Origin: Parvularcula sp964219355
Lineage (GTDB): Bacteria > Pseudomonadota > Alphaproteobacteria > Caulobacterales > Parvularculaceae
NCBI GenBank assembly: GCA_964219355.1
Contig: CAXPOZ010000003.1
Coordinates: 496,001 to 560,000 of the forward strand
Direction: 5' to 3'
Length of the DNA: 64,000 nt
Positions 1 to 7,195 of this stretch are shown piece by piece. Both the position numbers and the translations under genes were made by a program. Below the pieces are notes generated by a model. It did no database searches and was not told the origin of the DNA. It saw only the letters and a program-made list of their open reading frames with translations. How positions within the stretch are numbered: position 1 is the stretch's first letter; the number at the start of each line of letters is the position of its first letter.

Positions 1-241
1 CGTGATTATTGGTGACGACGATGCCTGAGCTGTCGATGATGAAGCCTGAGCCGAGCGACTCACCGCCGCCCATCGGCGCCCCGCCAATGCCTGCCTGACG
101 GCCGGAAATATTGACCACCGCCGGCATCACATTTTTCACAAGTGAGGAGAAAGTCTCAGGCGTTGCGGACGCCGTGACTGCTGGTGCCTGCACCGCCATC
201 ATGGCTGCTGCCAGCCCGAGTGCCAAACAAATACGCCGCAT
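1..241 (-). CDS. Do/DegP-type periplasmic serine protease, N-terminal part only
   Basis: This is the 5' end of a gene running out of the window. The first 80 codons show a signal peptide (MRRICLALGLAAAMMAVQAP, then an Ala-rich cleavage region), a segment PETFSSLVKNVMPAVVNISG and the start of a trypsin-like fold (SLGSGFIIDSSG, then VVTNNH). The final His visible is the expected catalytic His of the HtrA/Do family, so the Asp, the Ser and the PDZ domains lie outside the window. Such proteases degrade or refold misfolded envelope proteins. The gene follows hflC on the same strand after a strong terminator, a common arrangement in proteobacteria. The exact paralogue (degP or degQ) cannot be decided. 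Confidence 0.85.
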   Translation of the reverse strand, partial: MRRICLALGLAAAMMAVQAPAVTASATPETFSSLVKNVMPAVVNISGRQAGIGGAPMGGGESLGSGFIIDSSGIVVTNNH

Positions 242-341
242 GTCGCCTCCTGCCCCACAAAATAAGCCATTTCACGCTAGCCGATGAGCGCCGATCTGGA
301 AAGGCAGGAGATTAACCCTGTTCGATTTGGGTTTGGCCCAC

Positions 342-367
342 AAAAAAGGGGGCCGCAGCCCCCTTTT
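342..367 (-). terminator. Rho-independent terminator of the hflK-hflC operon
   Basis: A GGGGGC/GCCCCC stem (348-353 with 358-363) has a CGCA loop and six A on the left, which read as a U tract on the minus strand. It starts 20 bp after the hflC stop codon and separates hflKC from the downstream protease gene. Confidence 0.85.
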
Positions 368-387
368 CCATTCGTATATCGGTCAGA

Positions 388-1512
388 TCAATTGCCAGCC
401 TGACCGTTGAAATACTGGAAGAACTCACTGTCCGGCGAAAGGATGATGGTCGTGCCGTCATCCTGACCGAGCGCCTGCTCGTAAGCGGTCAGCGAGCGGT
501 AGAAGGAGAAGAACTCCCGCCGACGCGGGTCCCCTTCATTGGCCGCACCCGTGATCCGGCAGGTCACGCCGAGCATTTCCTCGACAGCCGCCTCAAAATC
601 GACCGGTTCTTCGACAGCGGCCTCAGCCTCTGCTTCCTCATCAGCGAGTACCTGTGAGATCGCGTCCGTGCTTTCCGTATCGCGCATCTCATCGGGGTCG
701 GTCGAGGCCGTCACGGTGATATCCGCCGCTACGCCCTGATAGGCATTGGCAAGGATACAGTTCTTCACCGCATCTGCCCGGCCCCGGATGATCTGTGCCT
801 GCTGCTCGGCAGTCGCCCGGATCCGGATGACTTCCTTATCGGCTTCGGCCCGGATTTCCTGTGCCCGTTCACGACCCTGTGCGCGGATCAGCTCGGCCTG
901 CTGGTTATAATCCGTGCTCATCCGGTCGTGGACCCGGCCGGCGTTCGCATCGGGGAAGTCAGCCTGACGGATGCGCACATCGATCGTGCGAATACCGAGC
1001 TTTCTGGCTTCCGCTGTCACATCCTGTGCAATCAGGCGCATGATTTCCGCCCGCTGCTCGTCGATGATCTGCCGGATGCTGCGCGACCCCAGACGCTCAC
1101 GCATTGCCTCGGAGAGGATCTGCGTCAGACGGCTGTTCAGATTGCTGCGCATCAGCTCAGGGCTGCCGCCCCCTGCACCCAGCGTCTGATAGTAGAGCAG
1201 AGGATCAGAGATCTGGTAGCGCACAAAGGCATCGACCAAGAGCCGTTCTTCATTCCGCACAATGATTTCCAGCGGCCGCGTCAAATCGAACTCGAGGTTC
1301 TTGCGGTCGAAGTAAACGACATTCTGCCAGGGAAGTTTCACCTTCAGCCCGGCTTCGTCCGCTCCCGGCTCATTGATCGAGCCGCCGACCGGCGCACCGA
1401 ATTGAAGGACAAGTGCCTGCTTGTCTTCACGCACTGTGAAAAAGACAAATCCGGCAAGGATCAGCAGTGAGCCCGCAATGATGAGGGCCAGAACACGTGT
1501 AGGTCCGTTCAT
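388..1512 (-). CDS. hflC: HflC, SPFH-domain modulator of FtsH protease
   Basis: HflC is a membrane-anchored SPFH (band 7) protein that forms a large cage with HflK around the FtsH protease. There is one N-terminal membrane segment (VLALIIAGSLLILAGFVFFTV, about residues 8-28), then the SPFH domain (FGAPVGGSINEPG, LEFDLTRPLEI, DAFVRYQISDP) and a charged coiled coil (YNQQAELIRAQGRERAQEIR). At 374 residues it is longer than usual because of an acidic, Glu/Ala/Asp-rich insertion at about residues 267-315, between the coiled coil and the terminal FFSFYRSLTAYEQAL block. It starts 3 bp after the hflK stop, so the two are cotranscribed. Confidence 0.95.
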   Translation of the reverse strand: MNGPTRVLALIIAGSLLILAGFVFFTVREDKQALVLQFGAPVGGSINEPGADEAGLKVKLPWQNVVYFDRKNLEFDLTRPLEIIVRNEERLLVDAFVRYQISDPLLYYQTLGAGGGSPELMRSNLNSRLTQILSEAMRERLGSRSIRQIIDEQRAEIMRLIAQDVTAEARKLGIRTIDVRIRQADFPDANAGRVHDRMSTDYNQQAELIRAQGRERAQEIRAEADKEVIRIRATAEQQAQIIRGRADAVKNCILANAYQGVAADITVTASTDPDEMRDTESTDAISQVLADEEAEAEAAVEEPVDFEAAVEEMLGVTCRITGAANEGDPRRREFFSFYRSLTAYEQALGQDDGTTIILSPDSEFFQYFNGQAGN

Positions 1513-1515
1513 GAC

Positions 1516-2703
1516 TTAGAGCCCCCCCGTCGTATTGTTGCTGGAAGGTGCGCGGCGGTTCTGCTGCCCATCGCGTACGATTTCATTGAGGTTGAGATAG
1601 GGAATGGCGCCGCCGGCCTCTTCATCGATGACAACCTTGTTCATCCGGCCGAGCACGCCTTCCATGGTTTCAAGATACATCCGCTTGCGCGTGACTTCTG
1701 GCGCCAAGATGTATTCAGCATAGATATCATTGAACCGGCTCGCCGCACCTTGAGCTTCGCGCACGACACGCTGGCCATAGGCTTCCGCACCCAGAATAAT
1801 CTGGCGTGCTTCACCACGGGCCGCAGGCACAACAGTGTTGGCGTGCTTGGTTGCTTCGTTGATCAGCTGCTCGCGCTGGGAGCGAGCATCGACCACGTCG
1901 CGCTGGGCGGGCAGCACCTCGGCGGGCGGGTCGGCCTTACCGAAGTTCACCCGGATGATTTCGATGCCGCTGTCGTAATCGTTGAGAATGCCCTGCAGGA
2001 TTTCCTGCGTCTGGCTGTTCACGAACACCCGGTTCTCGGCGATGACCTGGCTGAACTGGCTCTCGCCGACGACTTGCCGCAGCGCGGATTCGGTCGTCGC
2101 CTCGACCAGCTCTTCGGGGTCTTCGATATTGTAGATGAACTTGGCCACATTCGGCAGCTCGCCCGGCGCAATCGCGCCGTCGCCCGCGACCTTGTAGTCG
2201 ACCGTCATTTCGACATCGACGATGTTGAGGTCAGAGGTGAGCATCGAGATCTGCTGGCCACGACCAATGCTGACCGAGCGGTTTTGTGCCACTTCGACGA
2301 CATCGACCGACTGGGCCGGCCAGGGCATGTGCCAGTTGAGGCCCGGCCCCGTGATCGAGGAATAGCTGCCGAACGTCGTGACGACGCCGCGCGCACCGGC
2401 CGAGACCGAGTAAAAGCCGCTAGCAAGCCACAGAAGGACGATGACAATCGCCCCGATATAGAAGATCCGCGCAGGCGGCATCTGGAAGTCCCCTGCACCG
2501 GGGCCTCCCGCACCACCGCCCTGCCCGCCGCCACGGCGCCGGAAGCGCTCCCGGCCGGAGCGGAGAAGTTCTTCGAGGTCAGGCGCCTGGCGCTCTCCCG
2601 GTCGGCGGCCGCCTTGCTGGCCTCCATTATTACCTTCCGGGCGGCCCCACGGGCCGTCACCGCCATTACTGCCCGAGCCCCCGGGCTTATCCGTCCATGG
2701 CAT
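1516..2703 (-). CDS. hflK: HflK, SPFH-domain partner of HflC and FtsH modulator
   Basis: HflK assembles with HflC into the membrane cage that controls access to FtsH. The first 70 residues are Gly/Arg-rich and disordered, as is typical. A membrane segment follows (IFYIGAIVIVLLWLASGFYSV), then the SPFH domain (GVVTTFGSYSSITGPGLNWHMPWP, broken here only by its own glycines; VDYKVAG; FIYNIEDPEE) and a coiled coil ending near ILAPEVTRKRMYLETMEGVL. The C-terminal tail is polar (NRRAPSSNNTTGGL). It is the first gene of hflK-hflC and is transcribed away from mrp. Confidence 0.95.
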   Translation of the reverse strand: MPWTDKPGGSGSNGGDGPWGRPEGNNGGQQGGRRPGERQAPDLEELLRSGRERFRRRGGGQGGGAGGPGAGDFQMPPARIFYIGAIVIVLLWLASGFYSVSAGARGVVTTFGSYSSITGPGLNWHMPWPAQSVDVVEVAQNRSVSIGRGQQISMLTSDLNIVDVEMTVDYKVAGDGAIAPGELPNVAKFIYNIEDPEELVEATTESALRQVVGESQFSQVIAENRVFVNSQTQEILQGILNDYDSGIEIIRVNFGKADPPAEVLPAQRDVVDARSQREQLINEATKHANTVVPAARGEARQIILGAEAYGQRVVREAQGAASRFNDIYAEYILAPEVTRKRMYLETMEGVLGRMNKVVIDEEAGGAIPYLNLNEIVRDGQQNRRAPSSNNTTGGL

Positions 2704-2803
2704 ATGTTTTTGCGTATCCTCTCAATATCTGGGGAGCGCTGGCAGGCGAGCCCGCCGCCCAGGCAGAACGACCAGGGCATGGCGCAAATGTCGAAGTCAT
2801 ATA

Positions 2804-2817
2804 TGTGCATGTGCACA
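2804..2817. promoter_or_regulatory. Perfect palindrome in the divergent hflK-mrp promoter region
   Basis: TGTGCATGTGCACA has 6-bp arms around TG. It sits 48 bp before the mrp start and about 100 bp before the hflK start. The position suits an operator, but no regulator is identified and a chance palindrome is possible. Confidence 0.3.
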
Positions 2818-2864
2818 CCGGACGCAAACGCCTTAGCCTGCACGGTGTTGAAAGGAAGTAAGCC

Positions 2865-3989
2865 ATGTTCGGCAAAATGAAGGATGCTGCCCGTTGGGGG
2901 GCGCTGGAACAGAAGCTGCGCCGGGTACTGGCGGCAAAATCCGTCCATAAAGGCGCATCGGTGCGGCTATCCGAAATCGGTGGTGAGGAGCGAATCTCGG
3001 TCGTCCTTGCAGAAAGCCCTGACCTTGATGGCGCTGGCGCGAAGGCCCTTGAGGCCGAGCTGAATAAGGCGGCAGGCGGCATTCCGGTCACGCTCGTCGT
3101 CACGCTGCACAAAGCGGCAGGCACGGCATCCGAAGCCCCAGCGCCTGAGCGCGTCGCGCGCGGCCATGACAATCCCCTTGCCCTGCCCCAACAGGGCGGT
3201 CCCGCCAATGCGAATGAAAATGTCCGGGCACGGCCGGCCAAGCAACGGCCGATCGGCGCCAAACGCGTTATCGCGGTCGCCAGCGGCAAGGGCGGGGTCG
3301 GCAAGAGCACAGTCGCAGCCCGGCTCGCCATTGCGCTCGCCAGCCACTCAAAAGGCCGGGTCGGCCTCCTCGATCTGGATATTTACGGACCTTCCCTGCC
3401 CGTCATGTTCGATCTCGAAGGGGTCAATCCGAAGGTCGATGAAGGACAGGTGATCCCGCTTGAGGCCGCCGGGCTCTCTCTCATGTCGATCGGTTTTCTG
3501 GTGTCGGAGGAAAAGGCGCTGGCCTGGCGCGGGCCGATGGTCATGGGCGCGTCAAAGCAGCTCCTTGATGAGGTGCGATGGGGGCCACTCGACTGGCTGA
3601 TCATCGACACCCCGCCCGGCACCGGTGACGCCCACCTCACCCTGCTCCAGCGCACACGGATCGATGGCGCGATCATCGTGACGACGCCGAGCCCGCTGGC
3701 GTTGGCCGACATGAAGCGCGGCGCGACCCTCTTCCGCCAGATGGAAGTGCCGATCCTCGGGCTGGTTGAGAACATGGCCTGCCTGCCGGATGGCTCGCCC
3801 TCGCCTTTCGGCGACACGCTGAGCGATGAGGATCTCGCAGGTGCCGGGATGGAGCGTTTGGCTCAGATCCCACTTGATGGCGGGGTGGCTGCGCCCATCG
3901 GCCGGGCACGTCCCGAAGCGGGTCAGGCGCCCTTCGAAACCCTCGCAAGGACACTTTCGGAACTGGACCGGTTCGCCGAGCGCCGATAG
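2865..3989 (+). CDS. mrp: Mrp/ApbC/NBP35-family iron-sulfur carrier P-loop ATPase
   Basis: Mrp binds and transfers Fe-S clusters and hydrolyses ATP. The deviant Walker A VASGKGGVGKST lies near residue 140. It is followed by GLLDLDIYGPSLP and the switch DWLIIDTPPGTGDAHLTLLQ, all family hallmarks. The N-terminal 90 residues form the small DUF59/MIP18-like domain and a Pro/Ala linker joins the two. The segment ENMACLPDGS lies where many homologues have a CPxC-type cluster motif; only one Cys is present here. Start ATG at 2865 is preceded by AAGGAAG. It is divergent from hflK and upstream of sspB by 9 bp. Confidence 0.93.
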   Translation: MFGKMKDAARWGALEQKLRRVLAAKSVHKGASVRLSEIGGEERISVVLAESPDLDGAGAKALEAELNKAAGGIPVTLVVTLHKAAGTASEAPAPERVARGHDNPLALPQQGGPANANENVRARPAKQRPIGAKRVIAVASGKGGVGKSTVAARLAIALASHSKGRVGLLDLDIYGPSLPVMFDLEGVNPKVDEGQVIPLEAAGLSLMSIGFLVSEEKALAWRGPMVMGASKQLLDEVRWGPLDWLIIDTPPGTGDAHLTLLQRTRIDGAIIVTTPSPLALADMKRGATLFRQMEVPILGLVENMACLPDGSPSPFGDTLSDEDLAGAGMERLAQIPLDGGVAAPIGRARPEAGQAPFETLARTLSELDRFAERR

Positions 3990-3998
3990 GAGACGGAA

Positions 3999-4538
3999 AT
4001 GTCAGGTGATGAAGTTGAATTCGATTACGCCTATCTCGCTCAGCATGCGCTGCGCGGGGTGGTCCGGGATGTTCTCTCTGCGACGGCCGAGCTCGGCCAT
4101 CCGCCGGGGGAGCATCATTTCTATATTGAATTCGCGACCACCGCGCCCGGCGTGCAGATCGACAGCTCTCTGCTCGCGCAATATCCCGAGCGCATGACCA
4201 TCGTCCTGCAGCACCAGTTCGAAAAGCTCGAAGTCTTTCAGGACCGCTTTGCCGTCACGCTGCATTTCAACAATGTGCCCGACCGGCTGGTCATTCCCTT
4301 TGACGCGGTCACGCAGTTCGCCGACCCCAGCGTCAATTTCGCGCTGCAATTCCCTGTCGATGACAGCGTCCACCAGACGCCGCCCTTCCCGACCTCAGCC
4401 GGCGATGTCGAGACGCTCGATGCGCACCGCCACAAGCCTGCCGCCCAAACGGATGATGATGACGGCCCGGATGATGATGGCCCCGCCCCCGGCGGATCGG
4501 CCGATGTCGTCTCAATCGACCGTTTCCGGAAGAAATAA
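3999..4538 (+). CDS. sspB: SspB-like ClpXP adaptor, alphaproteobacterial type
   Basis: SspB tethers ssrA-tagged and some cell-cycle substrates to ClpX. The folded part (about residues 1-130) includes YIEFATTAPGVQIDSSLLAQYPERMTIVLQ in pieces, FAVTLHFNNVPDRLVIPFDAV and VNFALQFP, matching the family's beta-rich substrate-binding domain. A disordered Asp-rich linker (DDDDGPDDDGPAP) and a short basic end (VVSIDRFRKK) follow. This matches the usual design in which a C-terminal peptide docks on the ClpX zinc domain. It begins 9 bp after mrp with a GGAGA ribosome site, so both are probably in one transcript. Confidence 0.85.
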   Translation: MSGDEVEFDYAYLAQHALRGVVRDVLSATAELGHPPGEHHFYIEFATTAPGVQIDSSLLAQYPERMTIVLQHQFEKLEVFQDRFAVTLHFNNVPDRLVIPFDAVTQFADPSVNFALQFPVDDSVHQTPPFPTSAGDVETLDAHRHKPAAQTDDDDGPDDDGPAPGGSADVVSIDRFRKK

Positions 4539-4547
4539 GCGCGGAGC

Positions 4548-5033
4548 TCAGTCCCGGAAGTTTTTATACTGAAGGGGCTGCTCGAGCCCCATGCCCTTCA
4601 CATGGGCGATGGCGTCCTGAAGGTCGTCGCGTTTCTTGCCGGTGACACGCAATTCGTCGCCCTGGATCGCGACCTGGATCTTCAGCTTTGAGCCTTTCAG
4701 TGATTTGACGATCTTGCCCGCAAGCTCCCGGTCGATCCCCTCGATCACCGTCACCCGCTGGCGCACGGACTGGCCGGCTGCCTGCTCGACCTTGGCATAA
4801 TCAAGCTGGCCCGGCTCGATCCCCCGACGCTGTAAATGCCCCTGCAGCACTTCATGCATCTGTTTGAGCTTCAGATCATCGTCCGCAGCGATCTTGATGA
4901 TGTTCCCATCCGCCTCGACCGATGAGTTCGAACCCTTGAAATCATACCGCGTGCCGATCTCGCGCATCACATTGGCACAGGCGTTCTCGATCTCCGATTG
5001 TTCAACTTCGGACACGATATCGAATGAAGGCAT
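4548..5033 (-). CDS. yajQ: YajQ family nucleotide-binding protein (UPF0234)
   Basis: A 161-residue protein of two ferredoxin-like halves. Family signatures include MPSFDIVSEV at the N-terminus, EIGTRYDFKGS, and KSLKGSKLKIQVAIQGDELRV split by the conserved lysines. Members bind RNA or nucleotides, and in some bacteria cyclic di-GMP, with no enzymatic role established. It converges on sspB with a 9-bp gap. The upstream GGAGAGA motif supports the ATG chosen. Confidence 0.93.
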   Translation of the reverse strand: MPSFDIVSEVEQSEIENACANVMREIGTRYDFKGSNSSVEADGNIIKIAADDDLKLKQMHEVLQGHLQRRGIEPGQLDYAKVEQAAGQSVRQRVTVIEGIDRELAGKIVKSLKGSKLKIQVAIQGDELRVTGKKRDDLQDAIAHVKGMGLEQPLQYKNFRD

Positions 5034-5100
5034 TTATCTCTCCTGACCATTTCCTACTTTTTTTTCGGCCCCGGCGTTTACCACAATCCCTGCGTAAAAA

Positions 5101-5305
5101 GTAAATTTCCGTCCCCGGACTCTTGATTGTATCAGGAAATCGCCGTTAACCATTGTAAAGGCAGGGGCGAATTGGCGAGTCCACGATTCGGCTTTGTTAC
5201 CAATGTTAAGGTTTAGGAAAGTAAATTCCCGTTATTGTTGGGTGACGATAGGGATTGGGCCGGAGCTTCCACTGTGCCCAGATTAATTCGAGGAGGGCAC
5301 CCGCC
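5101..5305 (+). promoter_or_regulatory. ctrA upstream control region with GANTC methylation sites
   Basis: Three GANTC motifs, the target of the cell-cycle methylase CcrM, lie at 5118-5122, 5177-5181 and 5185-5189. A TTAACC...TAAAG tract at 5146-5160 resembles a partial CtrA box (TTAA-N7-TTAA), and TTAAGG recurs near 5208. In Caulobacter, ctrA is controlled by GANTC methylation and by CtrA itself; the same logic is inferred here. Exact promoters were not mapped. Confidence 0.5.
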
Positions 5306-5998
5306 TTGCGTGTACTGCTGATCGAAGACGATGGGGCTACGGCACAGAGCATCGAACTGATGCTTAAGTCTGACGGCTTCAATTGTTACACCACAGATCT
5401 GGGCGAGGAAGGCATCGACCTCGGCAAGCTGTATGACTACGACATCATCCTTCTGGACCTGAACCTGCCGGACATGACGGGCTTTGACGTCCTCAAGTCC
5501 CTGCGTGTCTCGAAGGTCAATACGCCGATCCTGATCCTGACCGGCCTTGGCGACACTGAGAACAAAGTGCGCGGCCTCGGTTTCGGTGCTGACGATTACA
5601 TGACCAAGCCGTTCCACAAGGACGAACTGGTCGCCCGTATCCACGCCATTGTGCGCCGCTCCAAAGGTCACAGCCAGTCGGTTATCACGACTGGTTCCCT
5701 GACGGTCAATCTCGACGCCAAGACGGTCGAGGTCGAAGGCCAGCGCGTTCATCTGACGGGCAAGGAATACCAGATGCTGGAGCTTCTCTCGCTCCGCAAA
5801 GGCACGACGCTCACCAAGGAAATGTTCCTCAACCACCTTTATGGCGGCATGGACGAGCCCGAGCTGAAGATCATCGACGTCTTCATCTGTAAGCTGAGAA
5901 AGAAACTGGCTGCTGCTACCAGCGGTGAGCATTATATCGAAACGGTCTGGGGCCGCGGCTATGTCCTGCGCGATCCGGCCGAGGAAGCGGCTGCGTAA
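5306..5998 (+). CDS. ctrA: CtrA, cell-cycle master response regulator
   Basis: An OmpR-type response regulator of 230 residues, almost the length of Caulobacter CtrA. The receiver (residues 1-120) has the acidic pocket LLIEDDG, the phospho-Asp in IILLDLNLPDMTG and the switch Lys in DDYMTKPF. The winged-helix domain (about 130-225) carries VHLTGKEYQMLELLSLRKG and HYIETVWGRGYVLR. The start is taken as TTG at 5306 because GAGGAGGG lies about 9 bp upstream and the receiver begins at once (LRVLLIEDD). Upstream codons in frame encode nothing receiver-like. It controls replication and cell-cycle genes. A bidirectional terminator follows. Confidence 0.95.
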   Translation: MRVLLIEDDGATAQSIELMLKSDGFNCYTTDLGEEGIDLGKLYDYDIILLDLNLPDMTGFDVLKSLRVSKVNTPILILTGLGDTENKVRGLGFGADDYMTKPFHKDELVARIHAIVRRSKGHSQSVITTGSLTVNLDAKTVEVEGQRVHLTGKEYQMLELLSLRKGTTLTKEMFLNHLYGGMDEPELKIIDVFICKLRKKLAAATSGEHYIETVWGRGYVLRDPAEEAAA

Positions 5999-6023
5999 GC
6001 GCCCTCCTTCGATCAACGATCAA

Positions 6024-6060
6024 TAAAAAAGCCCGCTCAGAACTGAGCGGGCTTTTTTGA
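6024..6060. terminator. Bidirectional terminator between ctrA and nusG
   Basis: Stem AGCCCGCTCAG / CTGAGCGGGCT with a short AA loop is flanked by A6 on the left and T6 on the right, so it can act for ctrA (plus) and nusG (minus). Confidence 0.9.
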
Positions 6061-6089
6061 TGCGTAGGCGATTGGCTGATCGGGATCGA

Positions 6090-6626
6090 TCAGCCCTCTT
6101 TGTCGACCTGATTATATTCAAGCTCGACCGGCGTTGCCCGGCCGAAGATCGAGACCGAGACTTTCAGGCGGGCGTTCTCTTCGTCGATATCCTCGACCAC
6201 ACCCGAGAAGGACGCGAACGGCCCGTCGATGACTTTCACCGTCTCGCCGATATCATAAAGGATCGCCGGTTTCGCCGGTGCCTGCTCTTTCTCGTCGATC
6301 GTGCCGAGGATGCGGTCGACTTCCTTCTGGCTGACCGGAATAGGTTTCTTGCCCGAGCCCAGAAACCCTGTGACCTTCGGCGTCGAATTGACGACGTGGA
6401 AGGTGTTGTCGTTCATCACCATCTTCACCAGCACATAGCCCGGAAAGAAGCGGCGCTCGGTATTGATCTTCCGGCCACGGCGCACTTCGACGACTTCTTC
6501 AGTCGGCACCATGATTTCCTCGAACAAAGCCTCAAGGCCCTTTTCTTCAGCAGCCTGGCGAATGGCGTCCGCAACTTTTTTCTCGAAGTTGGAATAGGCG
6601 TGTACGATGTACCACTTGGCTTCCAT
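6090..6626 (-). CDS. nusG: NusG transcription elongation factor
   Basis: A 178-residue NusG. The NGN domain starts KWYIVHAYSNFEKKVA and contains RRFFPGYVLVKMVMND. The KOW domain appears at the C-terminus (VKVIDGPFASFSGVVEDID). It binds RNA polymerase at the clamp, suppresses pausing, and connects to Rho or to ribosomal S10. It lies 51 bp downstream of secE, the standard secE-nusG order. Confidence 0.97.
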   Translation of the reverse strand: MEAKWYIVHAYSNFEKKVADAIRQAAEEKGLEALFEEIMVPTEEVVEVRRGRKINTERRFFPGYVLVKMVMNDNTFHVVNSTPKVTGFLGSGKKPIPVSQKEVDRILGTIDEKEQAPAKPAILYDIGETVKVIDGPFASFSGVVEDIDEENARLKVSVSIFGRATPVELEYNQVDKEG

Positions 6627-6677
6627 CTCGTCTTATCCTTTGTCTTCCCGGCGCGCGGGAGGGTATTCGTTGTGAAC

Positions 6678-7010
6678 TCAGAAACTGAACGACAGCAGCA
6701 TCGGCATCAGCCAGCGCAGGATCTGGTCGACGGTGAAGAAGAAGATGCTGGCGATGGTCACCATGATCAGCACCATGATCGTCGAGATCATGGTCTCATT
6801 GCGTGACGTCCAGGTGATCTTCTGCATCTCGTCGCGGACCTGGCGGAAGAACTGAACCGGGCCGACCTTGCGCTGCTTTGCTTTAGGCTCGGCGGCGCCG
6901 CCTTCAATCATCGCAGCCCCGTCACCGGCAGCCATCTTGGCTGTTTCCGACCGACTTGAGCCCTGCGGGGAGCTGCCCTTGGATTTACGGCGGTGTTTCG
7001 ACTTCGGCAT
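6678..7010 (-). CDS. secE: SecE preprotein translocase subunit
   Basis: SecE clamps the SecY channel. The C-terminal half has the conserved amphipathic helix FFRQVRDEMQKITWTSRNE followed by one membrane span (TIMVLIMVTIASIFFFTVDQIL). The first 50 residues are a basic, Ser/Lys-rich extension (MPKSKHRRKSKGSSPQG) not found in the shortest SecE forms. No tRNA-Trp gene, often found before secE, is visible in the 185 bp upstream. Confidence 0.93.
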   Translation of the reverse strand: MPKSKHRRKSKGSSPQGSSRSETAKMAAGDGAAMIEGGAAEPKAKQRKVGPVQFFRQVRDEMQKITWTSRNETMISTIMVLIMVTIASIFFFTVDQILRWLMPMLLSFSF

Positions 7011-7195
7011 CGTTCGGGTCCTTGTCCAAAGGCGTATTTTTCAGTGAGAGCCGTCGGACCTGCCTTCTGGCGGGGACTTTCGGATCTCAATGTCGGGAAA
7101 GACATGTGCCTTAAAGTCGGTGGCGTCAAAGTCAAGTTCAACCCGCTGTCCGGGACTAATTTCCCCCGGAAAATCTGGAGAAAAACCCGCCCGGT

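Noticed and set aside
1750..2880. 376-codon open frame antisense to hflK
   Set aside because: No ribosome site or motifs; hflK on the other strand is unmistakable.
4440..4500. GAT/GAC triplet-rich stretch in sspB
   Set aside because: It encodes the normal acidic linker of SspB; not a mobile or phase-variable repeat.
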